From: Paramecium tetraurelia
Taxonomy: Eukaryota > Ciliophora > Oligohymenophorea > Peniculida > Parameciidae
Assembly (NCBI RefSeq): GCF_000165425.1
Contig: NW_001798989.1
Location: 124,001-188,000, forward strand
DNA length: 64,000 nucleotides
Direction of reading: 5' to 3'
Below, piece after piece: positions 24,938 to 35,891 of this stretch (positions within the stretch are counted from its first letter, which is position 1; each line of letters starts with the position of its first letter). Below the pieces are notes generated by a model that saw nothing but the letters and a program-made list of their open reading frames with translations, made no database searches and was not told the DNA's origin. The translations under genes and the position numbers were made by a program.

Positions 24938-25802
24938 ACTAAGCGAAATAACTAATAGGAAAGGTAGCAATGACTCGAGTTACATCAATATAATTGAATC
25001 TAGTAGAAGGAATAAATTTTTTAACTCAAGAAGGAAAGAAATTAAAAAACAAGAAGAAATTCTCACTTAAAATAAAAAGTTACTTAATAAAATAGTGAAT
25101 ATCAAGTCTAGTTTCTATCGTTCGGTTATATATTGATCTAATTTAATAGTCATCTAGGCAATCTATCAGTAGCAATGGTTCTAAATTATCAGCCAGGTCA
25201 ATTGAATAAAAACAAAAGAATATTTAACGTATCAAGGACAATCAAGTTAATAGGCAAAAGATATCTTAAATGTGTATTAGCTGATATAATATTTCAGTAA
25301 GTCAACTTTCAAGTCTATACCAACGGAGAGGACCAGCAGAGATTCACTTCGGAGACCCGTATATCAGATAGAGGATGTCTATAAAAAATAGAAATGCCTT
25401 CAAGTCTCAAAGATAAGTCAAGTACGATTACTATCCTTTCCCTCTGTGAGAGGCAGTAATAAGTCCAAGATATCGAATTCAGATAACAAGGCCATTGCCT
25501 ATACGTTACCCGCAATCAAAAAACCTAACTAATAAATCGTAGCAAGGATGTTAAAAGATAAATTGAATAATAACTGATTACTTATATTAATGAATAAATA
25601 TTTAAGAAAAACACTCAGATTGAGCAAGAAAATAATTCTTCTACTAAAACCCAATCAATTCATGATATTTCAATCTCAAGTAAGCTCAAGGAATGCAAAT
25701 AAAAGGGTTAAAAGAGATTGTAGATAAATATGGAATCACAAATAAATAAAAATTCTGAGACTCTAATTTTCTAATTCTATCATGGAAGAGCACGAATTTG
25801 AT
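24938..25802 (+). CDS. unknown, disordered or coiled-coil protein
   Basis: A Lys/Ser/Gln-rich protein whose frames read KEIKKQEEILTQNKKLLNKIV, SRQSISSNGSKLSARSIEQ, and, after 25- and 26-nt introns, TSRDSLRRPVYQIEDVYKK and AIAYTLPAIKKPN. The 5' end is unclear: the ATG at 24938 needs a 40-nt intron, while an upstream open frame lacks a Met. A later switch around 25530-25560 to NRSKDVKRQIEQQLITY is also unresolved. Composition suggests a phosphorylated, unstructured protein. No family is recognised. Confidence 0.5.
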
Positions 25803-25834
25803 TGTTTTTCAACGCTAAAATTAAATAACACTAA

Positions 25835-26119
25835 TGAGTTTCAAAGTTGATGATGTGAATGAATTTTTTCCTATAAAATATTATTAAAAGGGGAAGGATA
25901 TGATTATGATATCCACCTAAAATTACGAATCTTTATTTTTGATCTAAACACATACTTTCTCCTTGTCTATAAAAAGTAAAATTCGATTTTGATAGATTTT
26001 TGACCAATAATAATATGTTATCTTCTTCCATCATATATTTATTTGAACTTATTCTAGCATTGATTCTAATAGGAAGATATTTACCAAGTTTTCCTAGAAG
26101 TTAAAAACTAATGAATTGA
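25835..26119 (+). CDS. possible small protein with apparent frameshift
   Basis: A frame starting MSFKVDDVNEFFPIKYYQKG stops at 25993, but removing one A from the AAAA run at about 25978 would continue it as FDFDRFLTNNN..LFELILALILIGRYLP to TGA 26117-26119. The opposite strand is also open here (MMEEDNILLLVK...). Which strand codes, and whether this is an upstream part of the gene at 26164, cannot be settled by eye. Confidence 0.25.
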
Positions 26120-26163
26120 ATTCCATTCAAATTTGAATAGAACTCTAAATATAATTTTATTAA

Positions 26164-27288
26164 ATGAATAATTATACAAAAATTATTCCAAATCGATAAT
26201 CCCCCAACAAACTACTTACACAAATTCAAACTCTCGAGTCCTAATAAATTAGACTCATAATCTTAAAGGAATTTTTACAAGGAAGACTATGCCTGGATAT
26301 TTAGAATTATGTCTTAGTCCAAACACCAGATTAATTATATTCAGAAATAGTTTTATTATGGTTTCTCAAAAAGGAAATCCCAATAGAGAGTGCTCAAATA
26401 TTTTTAAGCAAAAGTGATCCTAAATACTTTCCATTTCAACTCATGTAATATTTTATTAATCCATAAATCAAATTACCTCTTCTTAGATTAATATTTAATA
26501 TACAGAACATTCAATTCCTTAATTCATCATTAGATATAGTATTGATGAATTTCTAAACTAAAAAGGAAGTCACTTCTCTTCTACTTAGTTTTGATGAATA
26601 AATTCAATAGCCTGAAATAGATTTGATTTTATACAATTATCCCAAGTTAAGCCTGTTGGTCTCTTATCATTTAAGAATCAATCCAAAATTCGAGGAGTTA
26701 AGTAGTTTTGACACGAACTTAATAGCTACTACAATAAAAAGGTCGTAAACAATTAACAAAGGCATCGAAACTCTACTTAACTATTTATTATAATGTGATG
26801 ATAAGAAAAGCATAGTTGACATCTTAATTTAATTGAACTTTTAGAATGACACCGTTTTAAATTTAGGAATCTTAAAGTCTCCCGAAGAGGTTTAATTCAA
26901 AGAAGAATACATATTTTTTGAGAAATGGACCTAAACTAAAAGTTTTAATGAGAAAATATGGGGCAGATTCACATCTTTAGTAAATCAAAAGATGATCAAG
27001 CTTGATGATCAAGAGTTTACTGTCAACAATCTTAATTTTGCATAGCCTCTTCTCATAAAAGCATTATTTTCATTGGTTAAAAGACACACAAGCAATTTTA
27101 TTATAGAGAATGCTATTAATAAGGAAATCAAGATGAAATAATCCCTGTTTTTAGATTACCCTGATTTCTTTAAAATATTTTTTATTGACTATACTTCATT
27201 GTTAGATCCAAATTATAATATGTAAATATTGAAATTGAAATTTTAGGTTAATCTTGGAATCCTTGAATGTCATCCTTACTCACATTGA
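26164..27288 (+). CDS. unknown helical protein, ~374 residues
   Basis: A single uninterrupted frame from MNNYTKIIPNRQSPNK to TGA 27286-27288. It reads as a helical repeat-like protein: LCLDIQNYVLVQTPDQLYSE, IVLLWFLKKEIPIESAQIF, LLLSFDEQIQQPEIDLILYNY. The second half contains FEKWTQTKSFNEKIWGRF and a C-terminal helical region. No membrane segment or signal peptide is seen. The overall feel is of an alpha-solenoid scaffold such as a CNOT11-like subunit, but no diagnostic motif supports that, so function is left open. The absence of introns over 1.1 kb is uncommon in this window. Confidence 0.65.
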
Positions 27289-27392
27289 AAGAACTGCAAA
27301 ATAACCAATAGTATAGCATTTGGTAATTTGATAAATATATATTCAATTAGAAATTGTTACTTTGTTAATTTTTAGTTCAATGTATATCAAAG

Positions 27393-27752
27393 ATGGCGGA
27401 TCCATAGAAGATTGAGATCAGCATTTATTAATTTATCCAACAATTGCTTGCTAAGGAAAAGAATTTGAACTTTTAATTTGCAGCTTCACTCAAGTTAGAA
27501 TAAATTGAAAAAGCTGTAAAGCATATCGATTGTCTATTTTTGTTGTTATCTGATTTGGATTTACTGTAGTAGAAATTACGAGATAAGGAGCGTTTTTACT
27601 TATTTTGTAAATGTCTTTAACTAAAGCATAAAAGTGAACTTTTGGATAAACCGTTAGAGAACTATTAAAATGAAAAGCAATTGAAACATAAATATAATAC
27701 TAATTTAATAATGAAAAAGAAGGAGGAGAGAGTGATTGCCCAGTTATTTTGA
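27393..27752 (+). CDS. small unknown protein, 119 residues
   Basis: Intronless frame from MADPQKIEISIYQF to VIAQLF and TGA. The protein is predicted helical and coiled-coil-like, with EQIEKAVKHIDCLFLLLSDL in the middle and a very basic C-terminal third. Length and composition recall small complex subunits, but no family is recognised. It is flanked by short gaps (104 nt before, 173 nt after) on the same strand. Confidence 0.6.
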
Positions 27753-27925
27753 CTTCTAACTTGTGAATTAACTATAATTGTATTTTGTTATATTTAATAA
27801 TAATAAATGATAGCAGTAATAGAGTTAAACCATTGGAAGGTAATCTTATAGGCTACCTATTAAAAGATGCATAATAAGTTTTATTTATATAAATATTATA
27901 TTATCTATACGTTAAATAAATTTAT

Positions 27926-29519
27926 ATGAAAATCAACCAGCCTTTTTAGGTTTTTGTTCGTATACGATCCCATTCAGATTCTACAAATCCAATCGAAGTT
28001 GTCAATGAAAACATCGTAATTATGAAATTTGAATGAATAGCTAAGAATATCCAATAGAGAAATGAGCTTTTAGAAAATCTTTACTGAAAACGATTCCAAT
28101 TTATCCGTTTATGAAGGAGTATTATTGTTTAATTTAGTAGACTTTATCGAAATTCATAAGCAAAATATTTGAAGGGTTCAATATGACAGTGTTGTGTTAT
28201 GGAATGACAGGATCTGGCAAAACTCATACAATGTTTGGGAACTCACAGGTAAAATTAAATGATAAATTAAAAAGGATCATTATGGCATCGTGTATTAAGC
28301 AGTTAAGGAACTATTTCAACTGAAGAAAAATGGATTTATAAAAATTAGTTTTTATGAAATATATAATGAATAGATTATTGATTTGTTAGATTAAAGTTCA
28401 TAGAATTTATAGGTATAAGAAGATAAGAATGGGGACACTTAGATTCCAGGCTTATCCCAATAATGCATAGTTGATGAAGACCATCTAGTGTAATTGATTT
28501 AATAAGCACAAAAACGAAGATAATTGGCTTCAACTGCTAGTAATTAATATTCTTCTAGATCACATGCTATTGTATAGATACAAGTAGTCAATTACGATGA
28601 GAAAAAGAATATCAAATATGATGGCAAATTAATTCTGGCTGATTTGGCAGGAAGTGAAAGATGTTATAATTATAAAAATGGAGGAACATAGAAGATATAA
28701 TAGGAAGGATAAAACATTAATAAATCTCTCTTGGCATTGGGCCAATGTATTATGATGTTAAATCAAAGCAAATCACACATTCCGTATAGAAACTCTAAAT
28801 TAACGAGAATTCTGAAATAATCTCTAAGTGGTAATTCTATGACTCTTTTTATTGCATGCATAAGCAAATAATATAGTGAGGAAACTGAAAACACATTGAA
28901 ATATGCCCAATAAGCCTGTGCTATCAAAACTTCATTAACTTAAGCAATGACTTCAATTAAGATGGAACAGCCGAAAAGATCGATATCAATTGAAATATAG
29001 AACTTGGAGTAATAATTGAATAGTTATTTTGTCATTAACAATGGGTTACATAAAAACTTAAATACCTTATATTAGAATGTGTAGAAGGAATAGGAAACTA
29101 AGGTTATTGTTTAAAATGTAGAATAATAAATAGCATCAAATATGAGGAAGTAGAAATTAATAATCAATCAAATCAAAGGACTTATTGTTGAAAAAGAAAA
29201 CTAAGACAAATCATTTACATATCGAGGATCGGAGGTTAGATTTTGTGATCTGAGCAATAAGAGTTCAATAATTTCGTAAATCCAACCTCATACTGCTGAT
29301 TAGAGTTGCCAAACTGAAAGAGTTTATGATCCAATTTATTTTGATGTAAAACTTGGACGCAACAATTCCTAATAAACACCCAATACTATTGAGATTCACA
29401 AGATTCCAGAATCCAAACGATTTTCAAATCCATTTCTTAGTACCATGGTGCAGGAAGAAAAAACTTAAAAGGATGTATTATAAGATAGAACCAACAGATT
29501 CAAGATCAAAATAAAATGA
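27926..29519 (+). CDS. kinesin-like motor protein
   Basis: ATP-driven microtubule motor with the motor domain at the N-terminus. Introns of 25, 19 and 26 nt bring together QPFQVFVRIR, the P-loop [13 protein letters not shown], switch [15 protein letters not shown] (the NxxSSRSH motif) and switch [13 protein letters not shown]. These are followed by [11 protein letters not shown] and [13 protein letters not shown]. All nucleotide-contact motifs are present, so it should be active. The neck and tail (~200 residues) contain a short coiled coil and Ser/Gln-rich sequence with no cargo domain I recognise. The total of about 500 residues is short for a kinesin. The subfamily cannot be assigned by eye. 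Confidence 0.9.
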
Positions 29520-29708
29520 CTTATTTGTCTATACTTTTTATTATTCGTAAAGAATGTTTCATTATTATTTGTGGGTATTTCAAAGGAGATGCAAAGTTTC
29601 ATGTTATGGACTTGTATTTTATAATAACTTGTTATACAAAATGATTTAATACAAATTTATTATTATTATATATTATTTCTTTTCTGTATACAAATCAACT
29701 TATTGCTC

Positions 29709-30471
29709 ATGTAGGAAACTAACAAAGGCAGAACTTGCAAACAAAGAAGCTCAGTTCACACAAAAGATTAGAAAATAAATACTGAAAGGTTTTCATTATC
29801 AAATATCATTGAAATATAGACGCAGTCTGAATGTTGATATGAACAACTATACGCCTAAGTAACCCAAATGGGCTGAAAAGACTATTAAAAATATGAACAG
29901 ATGTTCCTTTACAGATCTTAGTGAATAAGATAAGAGGGGATCTATGAGCACCCTAGCTACATTAACAACAATGAGCACCGACTTTTATGTTTAAGACGAC
30001 GATCCTATTGAAGAGTAGACATCTTCAAGTGATGAATCATAGAGCAATGTAAAATTTAAAACAGAAATGTGCAAAAATTGGAGTCTGTTGGGTAGATGCA
30101 ATTATGGAAATAAGTGTTAATTTGCTCATGGTTAAAAGGAGAAGATAAATCGATAGTGTAATTAGAAATACAAATCCAAACTCTGTCGATCTTTCCATTA
30201 AGATTATGTAATGAACACTTATTATTGATTCTAGGTCTGCTTTTATGGAGCTAGATGCTAATTTATTCATGAAAGTAGAAGTGTTGACCAGATTCGAAAG
30301 GATTTCAAATCTTAGACTTCCTTCTATTAGCCTTCTTCAAACTAATTGAGATTGAAATCTTTTCAGCTCATAACAAGCGATTGGAAACAAGAAATTCCAT
30401 TGCAAGAATGTTTTCAGCTTTGGAAGACTAAATTATTATTATAGATCAACATATCCTCAAGTAGTGATTGA
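29709..30471 (+). CDS. tandem CCCH zinc-finger protein (TIS11-like)
   Basis: Two CCCH fingers sit in the middle of a ~235-residue protein: CKNWSLLGRCNYGNKCQFAH (C-x8-C-x5-C-x3-H) and, after a 27-nt intron, CRSFHQDYVCFYGARCQFIH (C-x9-C-x5-C-x3-H). The spacing and the KTEMCKNW lead are those of tristetraprolin/TIS11 proteins that bind AU-rich mRNA elements; RNA binding here is by analogy. The N-terminus is Ser/Thr/Asp-rich. The start at 29709 depends on a 31-nt intron beginning GTTTTC, which is acceptable but not certain. It lies 190 nt after the kinesin. Confidence 0.85.
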
Positions 30472-30520
30472 AGATTTTGTTAAGGTTTATGATTATTTAT
30501 TTATAATTTAATATATTAAA

Positions 30521-31399
30521 ATGATTGAAGATTAATATTTGTTAATGCTCAAACAGAATTCAATATCTCCCTAAATAATAGAGGCTTACTTACAATAGAA
30601 GCAGCATCTAATCAAGTAAAATCAACATAATTACAAAGCAATGTGATCTCTTACTTTGCGAATATTATTACATACGGTCCAATAGCGTTGTTTAATGCTG
30701 AGAAAATCTGCTCTTCTAAATAGTCATAATAGTTTGTCAGTACAATTAGGAAAAATTATGAAACGATGTTTGGTTTAAACGATTAACAAGATTCCTAAAG
30801 TTTTATTGAAAATTCTTAGGAATATTTTAAACAATACTTTTCACAGCAGATATTTGATCAGCACTATCTAAGCTTTTTAAATGACTTAAAAGAGTGCTCT
30901 TATGTTAAATAATTGAGTCGAAATTAATGGCTGGATTAACTCCAAGACATTATTGAAATTTCTACAATTTAAGAAGTAAAACTTCAGTATCACTTAATAG
31001 ATCAACCAAACTTAAATAATTAATGAGCAATTTGAGAGTGACACCTTAGCTCGGGAACGAAAGAGGTAATCTTATAGTATGCCTTAATCAAATTAGTATT
31101 TGTTATGATGGTGATGAGGAGAGAACCCCTTAATAGAGTGAAGAGGATGAGTAAAACAAAAATAAAGTAAGTAATTATAAAGAAATCAAAAAAGTATTAA
31201 AAAAATAAGAAAGAAAAAGAATTATAAAATGGAGAAGGTGGTGAGGAGGGTTACGATGCCAGTAATTCAGATCATAAAACGAAGATCTCAAAGTTGCCCA
31301 GAAGAATCATCTAAAGGAGAAAGTAAGCAAACAACCAAGAATTCGATACAGACAGAGAATATGTATGCTTTTAATCATATTTAGAAACAAAAAGAATGA
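30521..31399 (+). CDS. unknown protein with charged C-terminus
   Basis: Five micro-introns (23 nt ending AAG, 25 nt, 31 nt, 28 nt ending AAG, and 22 nt) assemble one coherent frame. It opens MIEDQYLLMLKQNSIS and continues NNVISYFANIITYGPIALF, FGLNDQQDSQSFIENSQEYF and LARERKSICYDGDEERTP. A lysine/glutamate-rich tail (KNKKEKELQNGEGGEEGYD, then KLPRRIIQRRKQANNQ) suggests a nuclear protein. The fit of five introns to a single frame makes the gene convincing even though no family is recognised. Only 50 nt separate it from the CCCH gene upstream and 53 nt from the centrin-like gene downstream. Confidence 0.65.
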
Positions 31400-31452
31400 T
31401 CAAAATTATTCAATATGTGTAATTATTATATATATTTATATTAATTTGATAA

Positions 31453-32085
31453 ATGAGATCAAATCCTCGTTCACAATCAAAAAAAGAATCGAAGACTGTT
31501 TAACCACCACCTCCTCCTCCTCCTTAGAAACCTGTTTAAGAAGAGAAATAATTCAACCCAGATACATATGTTAGATAAAATTTAAGTCGAGATGAAGTTA
31601 TTGAGTTAAAGGTAGAGTAATCATAGAAATCGTATTCCTTAGAAAGCCTTTGATCTATTTGATGATGATGGAAGTGGCACTATTGATCCTGCTGAATTAA
31701 AGGGAGCTTTTGAAGAATTAGGACTTAGAGCTCAAAATAAAATGATTTATTAAGTTTTAGGAGAGATAGATCAAGACAATTAAGGTGGGTTTTCATTTGA
31801 CAATTTCATCAAATTAGCAACAGCCAAGCAAAATTTAAAGGAAACAAGAGGTTCTCTAATGAGGACTTTCAATTTGTTTGATCTAAATCGTGAAGGTGAT
31901 CATATTGAGTGACTTTAGGTAGAATTACTTGGGATGAATTGAAGAGGGTCTCAGTTGATCTGGGGGATGACTTAAATGATGAGGAAGTTAAAAAGATATT
32001 CAGAAAGGCTGACTTAGACGACGATGGTTTTGTAACCTTTGATGATTTCTACAATATGATGACTGGAAGAGTCTATTATGATTGA
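31453..32085 (+). CDS. centrin-like EF-hand protein with polyproline N-terminus
   Basis: After MRSNPRSQSKKESK there is a run of seven prolines, then a centrin-type body, LSRDEVIELKKAFDLFDDDGSG, across a 31-nt intron. EF-hand 1 (DDDGSGTIDPAE) and EF-hand 4 (DLDDDGFVTFDD) look able to bind calcium. EF-hand 2 (DQDNQGGFSFDN) is partly and EF-hand 3 (DLNREGRITWDE) probably impaired. A 23-nt intron that begins GTGATC splits EF3. Centrins organise basal bodies and the contractile infraciliary lattice in Paramecium. The ~45-residue N-terminal extension with polyproline is longer than in canonical centrin and may bind profilin/SH3-like partners, which is inference. Confidence 0.88.
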
Positions 32086-32253
32086 AGGAATATCATTATA
32101 ATAAAATTTAAGAATTAAAATTTCAAATCTCTTTCTATAAGAAAAAATCTTCCTAACTTAATAATTGTCTATCATTCCAATATATGATATTTTGAAAACA
32201 ATAATTTTTATTTCCTGTAATAAGCTTACAAGTTTCAATGAATAATTTTTAAT

Positions 32254-35136
32254 ATGTATATAAAAAAATTAAAAGAGTTGATATCAACAACTTTGGAAGA
32301 TTATCGGAATGAGAGATACAGTGTTTAGCATAACTAATTGATACTTTAAAAAATATGGCCAACCTTTATTATTCTGGTCAAATTTTATGCTATTATTGGA
32401 CTTATATACATAATTATTTACAATTCCTTATATTTCAAGAGCTTTAATAAGGCTTACACTACATTTTATTTATATATTTAACTTGTAGCTATAGTTTTGT
32501 ATGTCTGCATTGTTGAAAGAATTGCTAACTGCTTAAGGGAATCGTATAAATTAACACTTATCATTTTTACATTCATTCTAGTTGAAACCTCATTTCAAAT
32601 ATTTTTGGTGGAAGTGTATTTATCAAATGATGTAGAGAACAGAATATTGACTGTTTGTTAGTTGTTTATCAATTTATTGCTTGTTCTAGGAATAGTTAGA
32701 ACAATTAAATTAAGAATCATGTTATTACTGAAATTTTATGCATATTTCTTTGCTAGAGGGATTACTTTCCATTTTAAGACTTTCCAATCCTTAAATATCA
32801 TATTTTTTATACTTCTGATTTTATTCTTTTGGGATCAACAATTAATAAATCTGAGCAAAGTTTCATAATTTACTGACCAAACTTTAAGAAGCATTCCTAG
32901 TGCAGTTTGTGTATTAGATTAGAATTGCTAAGATGTGTTATTTACTAATAATTTTACTAAAAAACTAATCCATTCTTTGAATTATGGTGGCCTTTCAGGA
33001 ACAAAATCTTATGGAATTTTGTAGAACTAAGGATTTCCCTCTTACGAATCCATTAGAAGTTCGCCATCAGATGAAATAATCTCATTTTTTGAGAATCTAA
33101 CCTTACCTTAATCTGAAGTGAAAGAACAATTGAATTCTGAAAATTCACATAGACTTGCTTCTAAATTTGAATCTACTGATCAGCAGCAAATTAATCTAAA
33201 CTAAGCTCTAAATTTGATTAAGATTTAAGAAAAATAAACCTAAGGTTCTATATATGCATTAAGATGTTCATTTAACTGTTAAACTTATGAAGATGAATAC
33301 CCGATTATCGTGGAGGCCAGAATTAAAACTAAACTGCAATATGGTTTAAATAAAAATGCCATTCTTTTAAATCTTTATGATGTATCTCCTAATTTTAAAT
33401 CTTCCTATTATAAGAAACTTAATTCATTCAAAAGTCAGGTTATTCGTTCCATCTCACATGAATTAAGAACCAGATTAAATGTTATTTAAGGTTTCTTGTA
33501 AGTAATTCAATGCAACAGCATTAATTATGATAAGGAAACAAATAAGTTATTGAGAGCTGCATTTAATAACTGTCGAATTCAGAATTTGATCATCAGTTCA
33601 ATCATCAATTACAATCTGATAAGAGAAAAGAAATTAGTCACAAAAATAGAGAAATGCAAATTAATATCTGTTATCTAAGAGGCCATAGATCTATTTAAGG
33701 AGGAAGCTGAAATGAAAAACATCAGAATAACCTTTTAAAAACTCGTGAATTAAGCCTAGAATGAAATGTTGGATTACGAGAAATTTCAAAGTATCTTAAT
33801 CCATATAATTTCGAATAGTATAAAATTTAATAATACGAGTGGATAAATTATCATTACGATTTAAAAGGAGAATTAAGAAAAGGATAAGGTAACTCAAAAT
33901 AAGGAGATTGATAAGAGAATTGTCTAGCCTTCCTATGGTTCTCAATTATATAAAAGTTCTTAGGATTTGAATGATAGTTCCTTTCATTTTCCTTTACGGA
34001 AAAACACGATATTTAAATAATAATTTATTAATCCTTGTAGTTCCTTTTCGAATGTTGCACCTCAACAACAAACCAATACTAATTTATATGAATATTATTT
34101 AATTGAAATTCGAGACACTGGAATGGGAATTAATCAATAGAAGTTAGAAGCCATTTAGAATTTGCTGAAAAATGAGGAGAAGGCATTCTAGGACGTAGAT
34201 GGAGATTCTGCTTCAGGCATGATGTTAGGATTGAGAGCATCAAATGCTTTAATTAAATATCTTAATGGAAAAGAAGAAGATAATTTTATAACAATCGATT
34301 CAGTCATGGATCAATGGACTACTGTTTGTATTCACTTGAAGTGTAGAATTACATAATTGACCGAAGGATTCATGCCAAGTGATCTATACAATAAAGAGAG
34401 TTCTTAGATTGAATTAGAAGGGTAGGTACCAGATATTGAGAGCCAAACATTTAAATTCAACATTTGGACAGATCCAGATATTAGCAGTAGAGCCAATATA
34501 ATAAATAAAAATAAAAAATCTTCGTAAATCAATGTGAATTTAGCTAATAAAAGAGGGAGTGGTTAGATGTTCTCCAATCACAATATTTCAAGTTTTTATA
34601 AAAACCTAGAAGGAAGTCTCTTTAAGGGTTAGGGTTGTGGATGTGATTAAAAAATAGTGATAGTCGATGATGAACCATACAATCTATTAGTTTTAGAATC
34701 TTTGCTTAAATAATTAGGCTACCAATCAATCAAGGCTGATAATGGGAAACAATGTGTTAATTTGATCGAGAACAGCATTTCTGTTTTTGATGAACATAAA
34801 TGCCGAGGGTTTAAGGCTGTTATTATGGATTATCAAATGCCAATTATGAATGGGTAAGAGGCCACTAAACAACTTCAGTGCTTATTTAAAGATTAACCAC
34901 GAATCCAAATTCCTGTTTTTGGACTAACAGGATTCTCTGGAGAAGATGATATTATCAATTTAAGGGATGCTGGAATGAAAGGAGTCTATATCAAACCCAT
35001 AACTCTAAAAACCTTGGAAGAAATGATAAACAATGTAAGTTTGGTTGAATGTAGAGATACACCATTAATGTCTTCGAGGCAATTTTAATGTTTCGAATTA
35101 GATTATGCCGACGACTTAGAATAATTACATGAATGA
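32254..35136 (+). CDS. hybrid sensor histidine kinase with receiver domain
   Basis: A 960-codon intronless frame. About six membrane segments occupy the first ~230 residues (e.g. LTLIIFTFILVETSF, INLLLVLGIVRTI, IIFFILLILFFW). A PAS-like region follows (IPSAVCVLDQNCQDV). The H-box reads SISHELRTRLN, keeping the phospho-acceptor His but with Arg in place of the usual Pro. The ATPase domain has an N-box HIISNSIKF and G1 box RDTGMGI. The receiver has IVDDEP, the phospho-acceptor Asp in VIMDYQMPIMNG, and KPIT. So it should autophosphorylate and relay phosphate internally. A histidine phosphotransfer partner is not in the window. Such membrane hybrid kinases are known in ciliates, but the stimulus is unknown. 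The long intronless frame contrasts with the neighbours. Confidence 0.92.
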
Positions 35137-35155
35137 TAGTTATTAATTAATTTAT

Positions 35156-35527
35156 ATGTAAATTAGTAATAATAGTTAACAGTTAGCACTCACAAAGATT
35201 CAAAACAACGCATTTAATGTCTAATATTCTCCTTTTAGACTCTTAAATATCAAATACACCGAAGCCTCTACATAGAGATTAATTGAAGAACCTATACATT
35301 CTATCCAAGTATTTTAGATCCAAGGCAGTAACTATGAAATGCATTTCAACACCAAAAATAGCAAGCAAACAAAGCAGACAAAAGAATAAGTCAAGGTTAT
35401 ATCAATTGATTTGAAACTATAAAAGAAAAAATTAAAAACAGGGTCCAAAGAAAACCTATCAGATTATCAAAGAAAATTAATCAGCGATATATAAAAAATA
35501 GAATAGGAAATCCTAAGTCTCAGTTGA
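35156..35527 (+). CDS. small unknown protein, 123 residues
   Basis: Intronless frame from MQISNNSQQLALTK to QEILSLS and TGA. The middle reads RLIEEPIHSIQVFQIQGSNYE, and a basic stretch LQKKKLKTGSKENLSDYQRK precedes a C-terminal helix. It starts only 19 nt after the histidine kinase stop. No family is recognised. Confidence 0.55.
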
Positions 35528-35891
35528 AATCCTTTACTTTTCATTTAAACAAACTATATATTCATTTAAATCAACCTTAATTCCCTTATTTTCTTGTTTA
35601 GTAGAATTATTAATACATTTAAGAATTATTACATTTAAAATTGATTCCATCGCAATTCTCATATTAAAGCTGATTGGAAGTAAACCAAATTATATTTATG
35701 AAATACAAAATATTTTAGTTTGCAATGTTGTAGCAGCAGTTATAACTAGAAGTTAAAATTAATTAAAATCTAATTCTCAAATTTTCTATTAATAAATACT
35801 TCAAAAAGATCTAACTTTTCTTTAATATCAATAATACATATAGATGGTAATATAATAACAAAATTTAATCAGAATTATAATAAAATTAATT
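35528..35891. other. convergent intergenic region, nothing recognised
   Basis: AT-rich gap between the ends of a + and a - gene. It should hold two 3' ends; no RNA gene, repeat or coding frame was seen. Confidence 0.4.

Noticed and set aside
31023..31026. Stop-start overlap (TAATGA) suggesting two separate genes
   Set aside because: 25-nt and 31-nt introns join both sides into one coherent frame, so the overlap is inside a single gene.
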